The notes: generated from the sequence alone by a model not told the origin. DNA of 64,000 nucleotides from UBA1450 sp964452355 (GCA_964452355.1 CAYVKV010000004.1:1-64000); one strand, 5' to 3'; counted from the stretch's first letter, positions 17,346-25,624 are shown. Translations and numbers: made by a program.

Positions 17346-17381
17346 TTGTAAGTAGATACTTGAAAGGTGGTGAGAATATAA

Positions 17382-17666
17382 ATGGATCAAAATAACAAAA
17401 TATTTGTTGGCAATCTTGCTTGGGAAGCACGCGATGACAAACTTCGAGAGATCTTCTCACAATTTGGTGAGATTACCGATGCAGTTGTAATCATCGACCG
17501 ACGCACCAACCGTTCAAAAGGTTTTGGATTTGTAACTTTTACAACTCCAGAAGCAGCACAAGCTGCTATTGAAGCTATGCACGGACAAGATGTCGACGGA
17601 AGAAACATTGTGGTAAACATTGCTCGACCTAGAGAAGAGCGACCGCAGCGTGATTTCAACAACTAA
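17382..17666 (+). CDS. RRM RNA-binding protein
   Basis: 94 residues, a single RNA recognition motif. RNP2 is IFVGNL (residues 7-12) and RNP1 is KGFGFVTF (about 46-53), both with intact aromatic residues. A short basic/Gln tail follows. It resembles the cold-inducible RNA-binding proteins of cyanobacteria and many bacteria. A strong ribosome site (AAGGTGGTGAG) lies upstream, after a long leader with a conserved motif. A strong terminator follows, so it is monocistronic. Confidence 0.95.
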   Translation: MDQNNKIFVGNLAWEARDDKLREIFSQFGEITDAVVIIDRRTNRSKGFGFVTFTTPEAAQAAIEAMHGQDVDGRNIVVNIARPREERPQRDFNN

Positions 17667-17675
17667 AAAATAACC

Positions 17676-17727
17676 AAAAACACTATCTGAGTACAGGCGC
17701 AAGTCAAGTAGCAGATAGTGTTTTTTT
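17676..17727 (+). terminator. intrinsic terminator after RRM gene
   Basis: CACTATCTG (17681-17689) pairs with CAGATAGTG (17712-17720), flanked by an A-tract and followed by seven T. The 22-nt loop is large. The A/T flanks could work in both directions, but only the plus-strand gene ends here. Confidence 0.85.
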
Positions 17728-17747
17728 ATGGCTGATATAATATCTGC

Positions 17748-18299
17748 ATGCATATACTGATTCTCCATGGAATAGAAGGTCACGCAGGTATTCATTGGCA
17801 AGGGTGGCTCAAAAAAGAACTTGAGAAGAAGAATCATACAGTACATATGCCTGAGCTTCCGGAATCCAATCATCCAAAACGTTTTGAATGGCTTCATGAA
17901 ATCAGTCTTGAAATGGATGATGTTTCCTTGTCAAAGCTTATCATTGTGGCGCATTCTCTCTCCGTTGCAAGCGCACTTGACTATATTGAGCAAGCTGATG
18001 CCAAAGTGCGCGCGCTTATATCTGTATCAGGATTTTGTGAAGACTATGGTGCAGAACTCAATAGTTATTTTATGAAGGAAAAAGATATTCAATTTTCTGC
18101 AGTACATAAACATCTCGCAAAAGCTTACGTGCTTTTTGGAGACAACGACCCGTATGTTCCTCAGGAAACATTAACTTCACTTGCTGAATGGCTTGGAGTG
18201 CAACCTGAGGTTATCAAAGAAGGAGGTCACCTAAACAGTGATAGTGGATTTACTACGTTTCCGCGATTGCTAGAAATCATTGAAGAGCTTTCAGAATAA
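17748..18299 (+). CDS. RBBP9/YdeN-family alpha/beta hydrolase
   Basis: 183 residues. The start MHILILHGIEGHAG matches the RBBP9-like serine hydrolases. The nucleophile motif is AHSLS, the Asp lies in GDNDPYVP, and His in GGHLN, so the triad looks complete. The substrate is unknown. TATAAT ends 6 nt before the ATG (extended TGATATAAT), so the transcript is probably leaderless. A second family member is at 30702-31274. Confidence 0.85.
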   Translation: MHILILHGIEGHAGIHWQGWLKKELEKKNHTVHMPELPESNHPKRFEWLHEISLEMDDVSLSKLIIVAHSLSVASALDYIEQADAKVRALISVSGFCEDYGAELNSYFMKEKDIQFSAVHKHLAKAYVLFGDNDPYVPQETLTSLAEWLGVQPEVIKEGGHLNSDSGFTTFPRLLEIIEELSE

Positions 18300-18343
18300 A
18301 AATCTGTAATATGGTTTTATATTTTGATTTGAGCTTGATTTAC

Positions 18344-19387
18344 CTACATAAACTCTTTTATATTATTTTCATTTATAAAGAAGTTATTTCCCTGCCCTGA
18401 AACAAGTTTATACGCAGTTTTTCGTACGATAGTCTCGATGAGTCTTTCAAGACTTCGGATACCTGGTTCAAAGCCGAGCGGACGGACAAGCTCTGGCCAC
18501 AGGGCTTCATCAATCGTGAGTTGAGTCGGTTCCACTCCAGTCAACTTCAAGTATTTTGGAAAAATATAATTTTTGCCAATTTCAGTCTTCTCTTCATCGG
18601 TGTATGACGGCATTTGAACAACCTCCAAGCGATCAAGCACGGGAGGTGCGATATTGTTGGTATTATTTGCCGTTGCGACAAATAATACATTTTCCAAACT
18701 TAAGGGATAATCAAGATAATAGTCTACAAAATGCATATTTTGATTTGGATCAAGGAGTTCGAGAAGCACTCCCATCACTTCGGCTCGTGCATCAGGAGTA
18801 ATACGATCAAGCTCATCAAGTAAAATGACTGGATTTTTCACCTTTACTTCTCGAAGGGCTTTAATGATTTTACCCGGTTCAGATTCGGGAGATAATTTTG
18901 ATTGACCACGCAAATCTCGCGCAGAAGCGAGTCCTCCAAAAGGAATACGCATAAATTTTCTTCCCAAACTTTCAGCAAGTGAGATTGCGAAGGTGGTTTT
19001 ACCTGTTCCTGCAAGTCCAACAAAAAAGAGTGGGCGGGTATGAATAGCATTTGAGCCAAGTTTTTCCTTCTGAAGTTTGTATATTGATAAATATTCAAGA
19101 ATTCTTTGTTTGATTCTCTCGAGACCAAAATGATTCTTATCGAGAATTTGTTTTGTTGCAACAATGTCTATGACATCTTTGGTTTCGGTAAACCAAGGGA
19201 GTGACACGATCCAATCGACATATTTTTCAATAATATCCAGATGTGATAAGTTGCCGCCATATTTCAAAGATAGGTTGATTCTTTCAATCTGTTCAAGGGC
19301 TTTATGTTGCAGGTTAGCAGGCAACTGCACTGACTGCAATTTCTCCTTTAGCTTTGTAATCTCCGATAAAGCGGCTTGATCATCCAT
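18344..19387 (-). CDS. Lon-like AAA+ ATPase lacking the protease domain
   Basis: 347 residues from Met13 of the open frame. It matches the middle of Lon: a helical segment (about 1-75), then the AAA+ module with Walker A GLAGTGKTT (about 120-128), Walker B VILLDELDR, sensor 1 ATANNTNN, and a C-terminal lid with GFEPGIRSLER. Both the N-terminal substrate domain and the C-terminal S16 peptidase with its Ser-Lys dyad are absent. It could be an unfoldase or remodelling factor. A start at 19423 would lie inside the promoter (TTGTCA...TAATTA), so I chose 19387. It is divergent from groES. Confidence 0.8.
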   Translation of the reverse strand: MDDQAALSEITKLKEKLQSVQLPANLQHKALEQIERINLSLKYGGNLSHLDIIEKYVDWIVSLPWFTETKDVIDIVATKQILDKNHFGLERIKQRILEYLSIYKLQKEKLGSNAIHTRPLFFVGLAGTGKTTFAISLAESLGRKFMRIPFGGLASARDLRGQSKLSPESEPGKIIKALREVKVKNPVILLDELDRITPDARAEVMGVLLELLDPNQNMHFVDYYLDYPLSLENVLFVATANNTNNIAPPVLDRLEVVQMPSYTDEEKTEIGKNYIFPKYLKLTGVEPTQLTIDEALWPELVRPLGFEPGIRSLERLIETIVRKTAYKLVSGQGNNFFINENNIKEFM

Positions 19388-19411
19388 ATAATTAGCAGAC
19401 AAATATTGCAC

Positions 19412-19440
19412 TTGACAAAACAAGCAATTTTAGATATAAA
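19412..19440 (+). promoter_or_regulatory. groES-groEL promoter, overlapping the divergent Lon-like promoter
   Basis: TTGACA (19412-19417), a 17-bp spacer and TATAAA (19435-19440) face groES. On the minus strand TTGTCA (19418-19413) with a TAATTA about 18 bp on faces the Lon-like gene. The two -35 boxes overlap, so polymerases would compete. No CIRCE repeat is seen here. Confidence 0.65.
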
Positions 19441-19485
19441 TTTACCATTAATAAATTCTCTTTATAAGTTTAATATAACAGATTT

Positions 19486-19794
19486 ATGGCATCCAAACAA
19501 AATATCAAACCACTTTTTGATTATGTTTTGATAAAACCGCTTCAAGCTGAAGCAATGACCGCGTCGGGTATTCTTATTCCTGATACGGTCAAAGAAAAAC
19601 CTCAAATGGGAGAGGTCATGGAAGTTGGTGACGGCGGGTCTTGTTGCAAAGATGATAAGAAATGCGAATGTAAGATGATTGTCAAAAAAGGACAGCATGT
19701 CATCTACAAAAAATGGGGAGGAAATGAGATAAAAGTTGGAAATGAAGAATGGCTCCTTGTTGAGCAAAAAGACGTTATGGCAGTAGTATCCTAA
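19486..19794 (+). CDS. groES: co-chaperonin GroES with Cys-rich roof loop
   Basis: 102 residues, normal length. The mobile loop (about 20-40, TASGILIPDT) and C-terminal EQKDVMAVVS are typical. It caps GroEL during folding. The roof-loop region reads GGSCCKDDKKCEC, with Cys at 53, 54, 60 and 62, where most GroES have no Cys. The cluster could bind a metal or form disulfides. It is 40 nt before groEL in one operon. Confidence 0.95.
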   Translation: MASKQNIKPLFDYVLIKPLQAEAMTASGILIPDTVKEKPQMGEVMEVGDGGSCCKDDKKCECKMIVKKGQHVIYKKWGGNEIKVGNEEWLLVEQKDVMAVVS

Positions 19795-19834
19795 TATTCA
19801 ATTGAAATTTTATTATTAATTAATACTTGTATTT

Positions 19835-21487
19835 ATGGCAAAACAAATTATCTACGGAGATGATGCTCGTCAAAAACTCTCAAACGGAGTAAATCAGTTG
19901 GCACGCGCAGTTGTAACAACCCTTGGACCACGGGGAAGAAACGTGGGAATCGATCGAAAATGGGGAGCTCCAACTGTTGTGCATGATGGTGTGACTGTAG
20001 CAAAAGAAATAGAACTTGAAGATCCATTTGAAAATATGGGTGCGCAGATGGTAAAAGAAGCTGCATCAAAAACAAATGATGTTGCAGGAGATGGAACCAC
20101 AACTTCAACACTTCTGACTCAAGCTATGGTGAGTCATGGAATTAAAAACATCACCGCTGGATCAAATCCTATGATCTTGAAGCGTGGTATGGACGCAGCA
20201 GTCGAAGAAGTCGTCGTACAAGTCCAGAAAATGGCACGAAAAATCCCGACCGATGATATTGCTCAGATTACTCAGGTTGCAACGATCTCAGCTGCAAATG
20301 AAGAAATCGGCACTATTATTGCAGAAGCAATCAAGAAGGTTGGAAAAGATGGAGTCGTAACTGTTGAAGAAGGACGAAGTCTTCAAATGGAGAGTGAACA
20401 CAAGGAAGGTATGGAGTTTGATCGTGGATATGCATCTCCGTACTTTGTGACAAACTCTGAACGAATGGAAGCTGAAATTGAAGATCCATATATTTTGATC
20501 ACCGACAAGAAAATATCATCGGTTTCTGACATGCTTCCGTTCCTTGAGAAAGTTGTAAAAGTTTCAAAGAATATTGTCATCGTTGCTGAGGATGTTGATG
20601 GAGAAGCGCTCGCAACACTCGTGGTAAACAAGCTTCGCGGCACCTTCAATATCTTGGTTGTCAAAGCGCCAGGATTTGGAGATCGCAGAAAAGCAATGCT
20701 TGAAGATATCGCCATTTTGACTGGTGGAACGGTAATATCAGAAGATATCGGAAAGAAACTTGAAAATGTTGAGGTTGAAGATCTTGGTCGAGCAGATCAG
20801 GTCTGGGCAGATAAAGAAAATACCCGAATAGTCGGCGGTAGAGGCGATAAAGCTTCACTGAAAGCACGAATTGGACAGATCAAAAAAGAAATGGATGCCT
20901 CGTCATCTGACTTTGACAAAGAAAAGTTGCAGGAGCGACTCGCCAAGCTTGCAGGTGGCGTAGTTGTGATAAAGGTAGGAGCCGCAACTGAAGTTGAGAT
21001 GAAAGAGAAAAAGGAGCGCGTCAATGATGCAGTTTCAGCAACAAAAGCAGCGCTTGAGGAAGGTATCGTCTCGGGAGGCGGAACAACATATCTTCAAGCA
21101 CGAAAAGCACTTATTGCACTTCGTAAAAAAATGAAGTTTGATGAGGAAAAAATTGGCGTTGATATTGTCTATAAATCACTTGGTGAGCCGATCAAAATGA
21201 TTGCTCAAAATAGTGGAATGGACCCAGGACAAGTCATGTACCAAGTCGAAGAGAAGAATGATCCGGATTATGGATTTGACGCAATAAATCGAGACTTTGG
21301 ATCTATGATTAAAAAAGGAATTATTGACCCAGCAAAAGTAGTGCGCACCGCAATACAAAATGCAGAATCAATTGCGGCAGCAATTCTGACCACAGAAGCA
21401 TTGGTTGCAGATATTCCTGAAAAGAAGGATAATTCACCAGCAGGTGGTATGGGAGGAATGGGTGGTGGAATGCCGGGAATGATGTAA
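19835..21487 (+). CDS. groEL: chaperonin GroEL
   Basis: 550 residues, full length. The ATP site motif GDGTTT (about 86-91) and the C-terminal Gly/Met tail (GGMGGMGGGMPGMM) are present. Forms the double-ring folding chamber with GroES. A terminator hairpin follows at once. No anomalies seen. Confidence 0.98.
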   Translation: MAKQIIYGDDARQKLSNGVNQLARAVVTTLGPRGRNVGIDRKWGAPTVVHDGVTVAKEIELEDPFENMGAQMVKEAASKTNDVAGDGTTTSTLLTQAMVSHGIKNITAGSNPMILKRGMDAAVEEVVVQVQKMARKIPTDDIAQITQVATISAANEEIGTIIAEAIKKVGKDGVVTVEEGRSLQMESEHKEGMEFDRGYASPYFVTNSERMEAEIEDPYILITDKKISSVSDMLPFLEKVVKVSKNIVIVAEDVDGEALATLVVNKLRGTFNILVVKAPGFGDRRKAMLEDIAILTGGTVISEDIGKKLENVEVEDLGRADQVWADKENTRIVGGRGDKASLKARIGQIKKEMDASSSDFDKEKLQERLAKLAGGVVVIKVGAATEVEMKEKKERVNDAVSATKAALEEGIVSGGGTTYLQARKALIALRKKMKFDEEKIGVDIVYKSLGEPIKMIAQNSGMDPGQVMYQVEEKNDPDYGFDAINRDFGSMIKKGIIDPAKVVRTAIQNAESIAAAILTTEALVADIPEKKDNSPAGGMGGMGGGMPGMM

Positions 21488-21513
21488 ATTCTCGCGTTTA
21501 CGCCGATCGCATT

Positions 21514-21545
21514 AAAAAGCCCCTCGATTAATCGGGGGGCTTTTT
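21514..21545 (+). terminator. groES-groEL intrinsic terminator
   Basis: AAAAAGCCCC(T)CGAT pairs with ATCGGGGGGCTTTTT around a 2-nt loop, with a T-tail. It also overlaps by 2 nt the stop of the minus-strand small gene at 21544-21702 and may serve both directions. Confidence 0.85.
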
Positions 21546-21702
21546 AAAGCATTGTTCCGGTCAGTAAGAGAAAAACGATCGCAAGAAAAATAAACAGTAT
21601 CGTGCTTAGGACTAAAACAAGTGAAGGGAAAAGCAAGAGGAGAACTCCAATAATAGCGTTAAATAATTTCCGAACATTTTCAAGAATATTTACTGGTTCC
21701 AT
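21544..21702 (-). CDS. small membrane protein (52 aa)
   Basis: ATG to TAA. The peptide begins MEPVNILENVRKLFNAIIGV and continues as a long Leu/Ile/Phe-rich stretch, probably two helices. It lies 22 nt downstream of the second SipW-like peptidase gene on the same strand, as if last in the surface-fibre operon. No family recognised. Confidence 0.5.
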   Translation of the reverse strand: MEPVNILENVRKLFNAIIGVLLLLFPSLVLVLSTILFIFLAIVFLLLTGTML

Positions 21703-21724
21703 ATTGATAACTAATCTTTCGTAA

Positions 21725-22258
21725 TTACGTACTACTTTGAATATTTTTAATTTCAGTAATAATGATTATTATCATTGGGAAAATCAAAAATAACACTTTT
21801 CCAATCATTGTATTTACTGAACTGGTTAAAAACCCTAAATAGGGGATGATTGCTATCACAGAACCTTTGACTTGAATGGGAATGACATGCTTTATATCAG
21901 AATTTACATTATTATCTCCTTTTGTGATGAATTGACCATTTTCTATTGTGTCAATACGATGAGTGATAACGCCATTTTGCTCAAATCTATTTGAACTGAA
22001 TGAGATGATGTCTCCGATATTGTAATCAGAGGGTTTCATTTTTTGGACGATTATCAAATCTCCTTTTGTTATTGTCGGGGACATCGAGCTTGAAATATTG
22101 ATAAAAACAAAGAATTTTCCCCACAGTCCGTTTCCGATAAATAGGGAAATGAAGACGTTCAATGTAAAAAAAAAGAGGAAGAGAACGTAAAGTTTGGAAT
22201 TTCGAAAGGATAAGAACATTGATGAAGGCATGAATTTATTATACGAAAGATTTACCAA
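21725..22258 (-). CDS. sipW: signal peptidase I, SipW (ER) type, copy 2
   Basis: 177 residues. An N-terminal helix (about 22-45), then the catalytic Ser58 in SSMSPT, the GDLIIV block, and VITHRI, where His replaces the Lys of ordinary bacterial signal peptidase I. This Ser-His pair marks the SipW/ER type. GDNNVNSD and a C-terminal helix follow. In known systems SipW trims TasA-type fibre proteins. It overlaps the TasA-like gene at 22252 by 7 nt, which suggests a dedicated pair. Confidence 0.9.
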   Translation of the reverse strand: MVNLSYNKFMPSSMFLSFRNSKLYVLFLFFFTLNVFISLFIGNGLWGKFFVFINISSSMSPTITKGDLIIVQKMKPSDYNIGDIISFSSNRFEQNGVITHRIDTIENGQFITKGDNNVNSDIKHVIPIQVKGSVIAIIPYLGFLTSSVNTMIGKVLFLIFPMIIIIITEIKNIQSST

Positions 22259-22836
22259 GTTCCGCTGGTAACATCACTTTTTAGGGTACGAGTTGCATGA
22301 ATCCCAGTGATATCTTCATTGGGCTCATTGCGGTACGTGCGCATATACAGGTCAAAATTACATTCCTTTAATTTTAAATGTTCATCATTTGCGTTCAAAC
22401 TCAAGAAGATCACCCATTCTTCAAGATCACCTTCTTGAAGGGTGTCTTGCAGAGATAAGCCCATCAATGTGCCGTTATAAACCTCGGTTAAATCTCGGCG
22501 AACGATTGCGAGTTTTAATGAGTCACAGAGTGCATCGTCCCCTCCACGTTTGACGGTCTGGAGAGAGTACTTTACATCAAGTTCTCCATCTTTTTCGATC
22601 CTTACCGTTTTAGCATCAAACCCTCCCGGAACAATCTCTTCAGTTGTGAAAAAGTTGATAAGTTGTGAAAAATTTGCCGTGTGAATATTTACAAACGACA
22701 GCGTAGTAATAGAAAATTGATTCCCCGCAATTCTTCGTTCTGCTACCAGATCTGCACTGGTGAGTCCCGTTTGCAGAAACCAGTATCCAAGCGTTATCAT
22801 AGCGATGAGCATGATCTGGGTTCTGACATTTAACAT
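22252..22836 (-). CDS. TasA/camelysin-like surface protein (divergent)
   Basis: 194 residues. An N-terminal helix (about 7-25) is followed by AGNQFSITTLSF, which fits the pattern of SipW-dependent signal peptides (NxF then TL). The rest has beta-rich character with two Cys. It is weaker than the copy at 23433, and its family assignment rests mostly on the signal pattern and on lying between two SipW-type peptidase genes. Could be a minor fibre subunit or anchor. Confidence 0.65.
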   Translation of the reverse strand: MLNVRTQIMLIAMITLGYWFLQTGLTSADLVAERRIAGNQFSITTLSFVNIHTANFSQLINFFTTEEIVPGGFDAKTVRIEKDGELDVKYSLQTVKRGGDDALCDSLKLAIVRRDLTEVYNGTLMGLSLQDTLQEGDLEEWVIFLSLNANDEHLKLKECNFDLYMRTYRNEPNEDITGIHATRTLKSDVTSGTW

Positions 22837-22852
22837 ATATTTATTTGAACTT

Positions 22853-23350
22853 TCACTTTCTTTTTTGAGACATTTTAATCACACGATCAATAATCAGGAG
22901 TGTTGCAGGAATCAAAATGAGAACTACCAGACCGAATGGAGATTTCGCAAACGCAACGAGAAAGCCAATTTTTGGTACAACAAGCATAACCTTTCCAAGT
23001 ATCTGTTCTGGTTTGACCGTGTCATTATCAATTGATCTATTTGCATCGCCCTTTGTAATAAAAATAGCCGTATCTGATTCATCTTGAATATCGATTATTC
23101 TATGAGTGACGATTCGTTCACTGATCTCTTTAAAGGTAACCACATCATTTTTATTGTATTGGGAAAGTGCCTTGATCAGAATAATGTCACCGGTCATGAT
23201 TGTATTTTCCATCGAACCAGATTGCACTACCAAAGATTTATAATTCCCAAGCAAACCTGTGTTTGCGGATACACTAAAAAAAGCAACGATGGCAAGGAGA
23301 ATAAAGAAAATATATGAAATGCTATTGAGAACTGCCTGAAGAAGCTTCAT
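22853..23350 (-). CDS. sipW: signal peptidase I, SipW (ER) type, copy 1
   Basis: 165 residues. Helix at about 8-28, catalytic Ser46 in QSGSME, and His in VTHRI in place of Lys. Box GDANRSID and a C-terminal helix with a basic tail (KMSQKRK) follow. It lies downstream of the main TasA-like gene, separated by a strong hairpin. Probably cleaves the two TasA-like precursors. Confidence 0.9.
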   Translation of the reverse strand: MKLLQAVLNSISYIFFILLAIVAFFSVSANTGLLGNYKSLVVQSGSMENTIMTGDIILIKALSQYNKNDVVTFKEISERIVTHRIIDIQDESDTAIFITKGDANRSIDNDTVKPEQILGKVMLVVPKIGFLVAFAKSPFGLVVLILIPATLLIIDRVIKMSQKRK

Positions 23351-23376
23351 AGGTAATTAAGTAATTTATTGTATGA

Positions 23377-23406
23377 GAAAGGGGAGGAAATAATTCCTCC
23401 CCTTTC
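23377..23406 (-). other. 13-bp perfect hairpin between TasA-like and SipW-like genes
   Basis: GAAAGGGGAGGAA (23377-23389) and TTCCTCCCCTTTC (23394-23406) form a perfect stem with a 4-nt loop. No long U-tract follows on the minus strand. It may attenuate transcription or protect the 3' end of the fibre mRNA, raising the subunit-to-peptidase ratio. Confidence 0.7.
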
Positions 23407-23432
23407 AAAATCATTCTACGAAATGAGGTTGC

Positions 23433-24092
23433 TTATAAGTCTCCGAATTGATTGGTTACTCCTCTATTTGCGGGAGTTGGTCCATCAATAGCTTGAATCA
23501 ATTGGAACACGGTGTCAAAAGTCAATGAATCGCTCTGGATTTCATTTCCATAGGCATCTTCATCTGTTGCCCAGTGCATAGTGATGACATGTGTATCACC
23601 TGGCTGCATGATGACGGGTGTTACGGTGTCATTCCATTCATCACCGATCTCAAGTACATCAGCATTTGTTAATGTGGAAGCAACTTTATCAACGGTATCA
23701 AGTGCAACATTGAGTGTCACGACACCCCCGAGTTCTCCGATCGTATTACTAGTACAGGCCGGTTCGACCGATGCTTCTTGATCATTACAACCATTCTCTT
23801 GGTTAGCAAGATTGGTAACACGAACAAGAAGTCGACCGGGAAGAGTGCCGGTGTTTGTAATAGTCCAGTCTTGTGAGCCGGAGATGTTTGCGTTTGCACC
23901 CATATTGGTAATAACAAACGGTTTATTGGCGATACTGTCGCCCACTACATTGAGGTCAAGAGTTCCAGCCGTGAATGTATTTGTTTCAGCAGTTCGAGTG
24001 GCTGTAAAATACGCCCATGTGCCAAAAATTGCTCCTCCTGCTGCCAAAAAGATAAGTATAATACTTACCCATGGCTTTTTGAGTTTATCCAT
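23433..24092 (-). CDS. TasA/CalY-family fibre protein
   Basis: 219 residues. Helix at about 10-27, then the conserved GTWAYFTATRTAETN and NTFTAGTLDL blocks typical of TasA/camelysin precursors, cleaved before the mature N-terminus by SipW. The mature part is Thr/Asn/Asp-rich with few Lys, typical of surface beta-sandwich subunits. Cys are in NGCNDQ and PACTSN, perhaps a disulfide. First gene of the operon, with a good sigma-70 promoter. Probably the main fibre subunit. Confidence 0.85.
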   Translation of the reverse strand: MDKLKKPWVSIILIFLAAGGAIFGTWAYFTATRTAETNTFTAGTLDLNVVGDSIANKPFVITNMGANANISGSQDWTITNTGTLPGRLLVRVTNLANQENGCNDQEASVEPACTSNTIGELGGVVTLNVALDTVDKVASTLTNADVLEIGDEWNDTVTPVIMQPGDTHVITMHWATDEDAYGNEIQSDSLTFDTVFQLIQAIDGPTPANRGVTNQFGDL

Positions 24093-24130
24093 ACAAAGGT
24101 AATTTAATTAATAATTAGGTTCATTATTCA

Positions 24131-24160
24131 CTATACGCAGATGATATATCAAATGTCAAG
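24131..24160 (-). promoter_or_regulatory. promoter of the TasA/SipW operon
   Basis: On the minus strand TTGACA (24160-24155), an 18-bp spacer, and TATAGT (24136-24131). About 38 bp separate the -10 from the start codon at 24092, so there is a short leader. Confidence 0.7.
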
Positions 24161-24651
24161 ATACACATTCAGTGTATGAAAGATGATTAGAACGCTACAC
24201 GCATTAATTTATTTAGTAAGTATATCTTTTATATACTAAAGCTTAATTAATAAATTATTGAATAATAGATAAATATGCATTTTAGACTAATTGAACAACC
24301 TTTTATATGATATTTCTTATTAAGAAATACACCCTTTTTTTATATTGAAGATAAATAATTTATTGTGATTAGCATTGAAAATGTCATTAATGGAATGAGA
24401 AAACGTTATTATTAATTCGTACGTTCATGTATGATTTCAAAAATTTATTGAATTTTATGGTTATTTTGCTTTACTTCTAGAAATTAAACTCAATATTGAT
24501 CTAACAATGAAAATATGTGTAGAATCTCTCGCGATTATTCTTAAATAGTGTATACTGTTCATATACACAATAGTTTGAATACTTGCTGATTAGTCAAGGA
24601 AAAAAATATTTCTTCCTAATCAATAATACTTCTCACAAAAACGGTTTATAT
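24161..24651 (+). other. AT-rich intergenic region and RRM leader
   Basis: About 490 bp without a convincing gene. Contains a promoter candidate for the RRM gene, TTGATC (24496-24501), 18 bp, TAGAAT (24520-24525). A perfect hairpin GTGTATA-N7-TATACAC lies at 24548-24568. The motif CATATACACAA...TTGAATACTT (24560-24585), shared with the leader of the RRM gene at 17382, follows. Most of the rest is simple A/T-rich sequence. Confidence 0.5.
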
Positions 24652-24942
24652 ATGGCTAAAAAAATATACATAGGAAAATTATCTGACACAACTACAGACG
24701 AACAACTTCGCGACGTCTTTATGAAAATTGGTGAGGTGGTATCTCTTAAAATAGTCCGAACTGCAAATTTTGAAAAAAATACCAACTACGGCTATGTTCA
24801 GATGGATTCAGATGAAAATACAACGAAAGCAATCAAGGCATTGAATAATTCAACACTATCCGGAAGTAGAATCAAGGTTTTGGAAGCACATTATTTAGAT
24901 CAGGATATAAAAAGGCGAACCTATTGGACGAAACGTAGATGA
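24652..24942 (+). CDS. RRM RNA-binding protein (divergent)
   Basis: 96 residues from ATG at 24652; the frame is open from 24583, but that stretch lies in the conserved leader, so I chose the later Met (MAKKIYIGKL). RNP2 is IYIGKL; RNP1 is degenerate (NYGYVQM). A basic tail (KRRTYWTKRR) could add RNA affinity. It is 42 nt upstream of another RRM gene and shares a leader motif with a third at 17382. Confidence 0.85.
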   Translation: MAKKIYIGKLSDTTTDEQLRDVFMKIGEVVSLKIVRTANFEKNTNYGYVQMDSDENTTKAIKALNNSTLSGSRIKVLEAHYLDQDIKRRTYWTKRR

Positions 24943-24984
24943 TTAAGAAATTACACAAAATAAAAGGGGGTGCGTATATAAAAT

Positions 24985-25296
24985 ATGGATAAAAATAAAT
25001 TATTTGTCGGTGGTTTACCATGGTCAATTAATAATGATACATTTGCAGAACTATTTGCCAAATTTGGAGAAATAGTAGAAGCAGTTGTTATTACCGATCG
25101 TGATACTGGTCGATCAAAAGGATTTGGATTTGTAACATTCAAAAACGAGGAAGATGCACAAAAAGCTCTTGAGCTTGATGGCACAGAAGTAGAAGGAAGA
25201 AAAATCGTCGTTAATGTCGCAAAACCAAGAGAAAACAGAACAGGTGGTGGAGGATATAATAGAGATAACTCTCGAGGAGACAGAAGAAGTTATTAA
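24985..25296 (+). CDS. RRM RNA-binding protein with Gly/Arg tail
   Basis: 103 residues. RNP2 LFVGGL and RNP1 KGFGFVTF are intact. A tail with GGGGYNRD and RGDRRSY is typical of cold-inducible Gly-rich RRM proteins. AAGGGGGTG lies before the ATG as a strong ribosome site. Very similar in layout to the protein at 17382, probably a paralogue. Confidence 0.95.
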   Translation: MDKNKLFVGGLPWSINNDTFAELFAKFGEIVEAVVITDRDTGRSKGFGFVTFKNEEDAQKALELDGTEVEGRKIVVNVAKPRENRTGGGGYNRDNSRGDRRSY

Positions 25297-25311
25297 AAAT
25301 AACCTGCATTT

Positions 25312-25575
25312 ATGATAAACGAAACCAATAGTCCATGCATTCGATGTGGAACACAGCGAGTGGTGTCTAAAGTTTGGGAAGAAAAGATAGATGACTCTGT
25401 GATAATAAATACAGAGATGGTCTGTCCTGATCCTGAATGTCAAAAAAAAGTAGATATCACAAATAAGAATCGACTCGATAAATATGCTGCTATCAAATTA
25501 AGAAGTGAACAAAGAGTTGAGAACAGAAAAGCTGATCAAAAAGCCCGAAAGGCTAAGAAAAGCCCAAACTCATAA
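25312..25575 (+). CDS. small zinc-ribbon-like protein
   Basis: 87 residues. A Cys pair CIRC near the start and a second pair in CPDPEC, about 30 residues on, make a likely zinc ribbon. The last 30 residues are Lys/Arg-rich. A nucleic-acid-binding role is plausible. It lies 15 nt after the RRM gene and probably shares its transcript. Family not recognised. Confidence 0.7.
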   Translation: MINETNSPCIRCGTQRVVSKVWEEKIDDSVIINTEMVCPDPECQKKVDITNKNRLDKYAAIKLRSEQRVENRKADQKARKAKKSPNS

Positions 25576-25624
25576 TTTTTTAATTGATAGCAGCCTCTAT
25601 TAGTAATCAACATTACAAGGATAT

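Noticed and set aside
17514..17897. Antisense frame over the RRM and hydrolase genes
   Set aside because: It is a shadow of two clear genes and crosses a strong terminator.
24420..24475. Short 17-codon frame in the AT-rich region before the RRM gene
   Set aside because: No ribosome site, very short, and low-complexity sequence.
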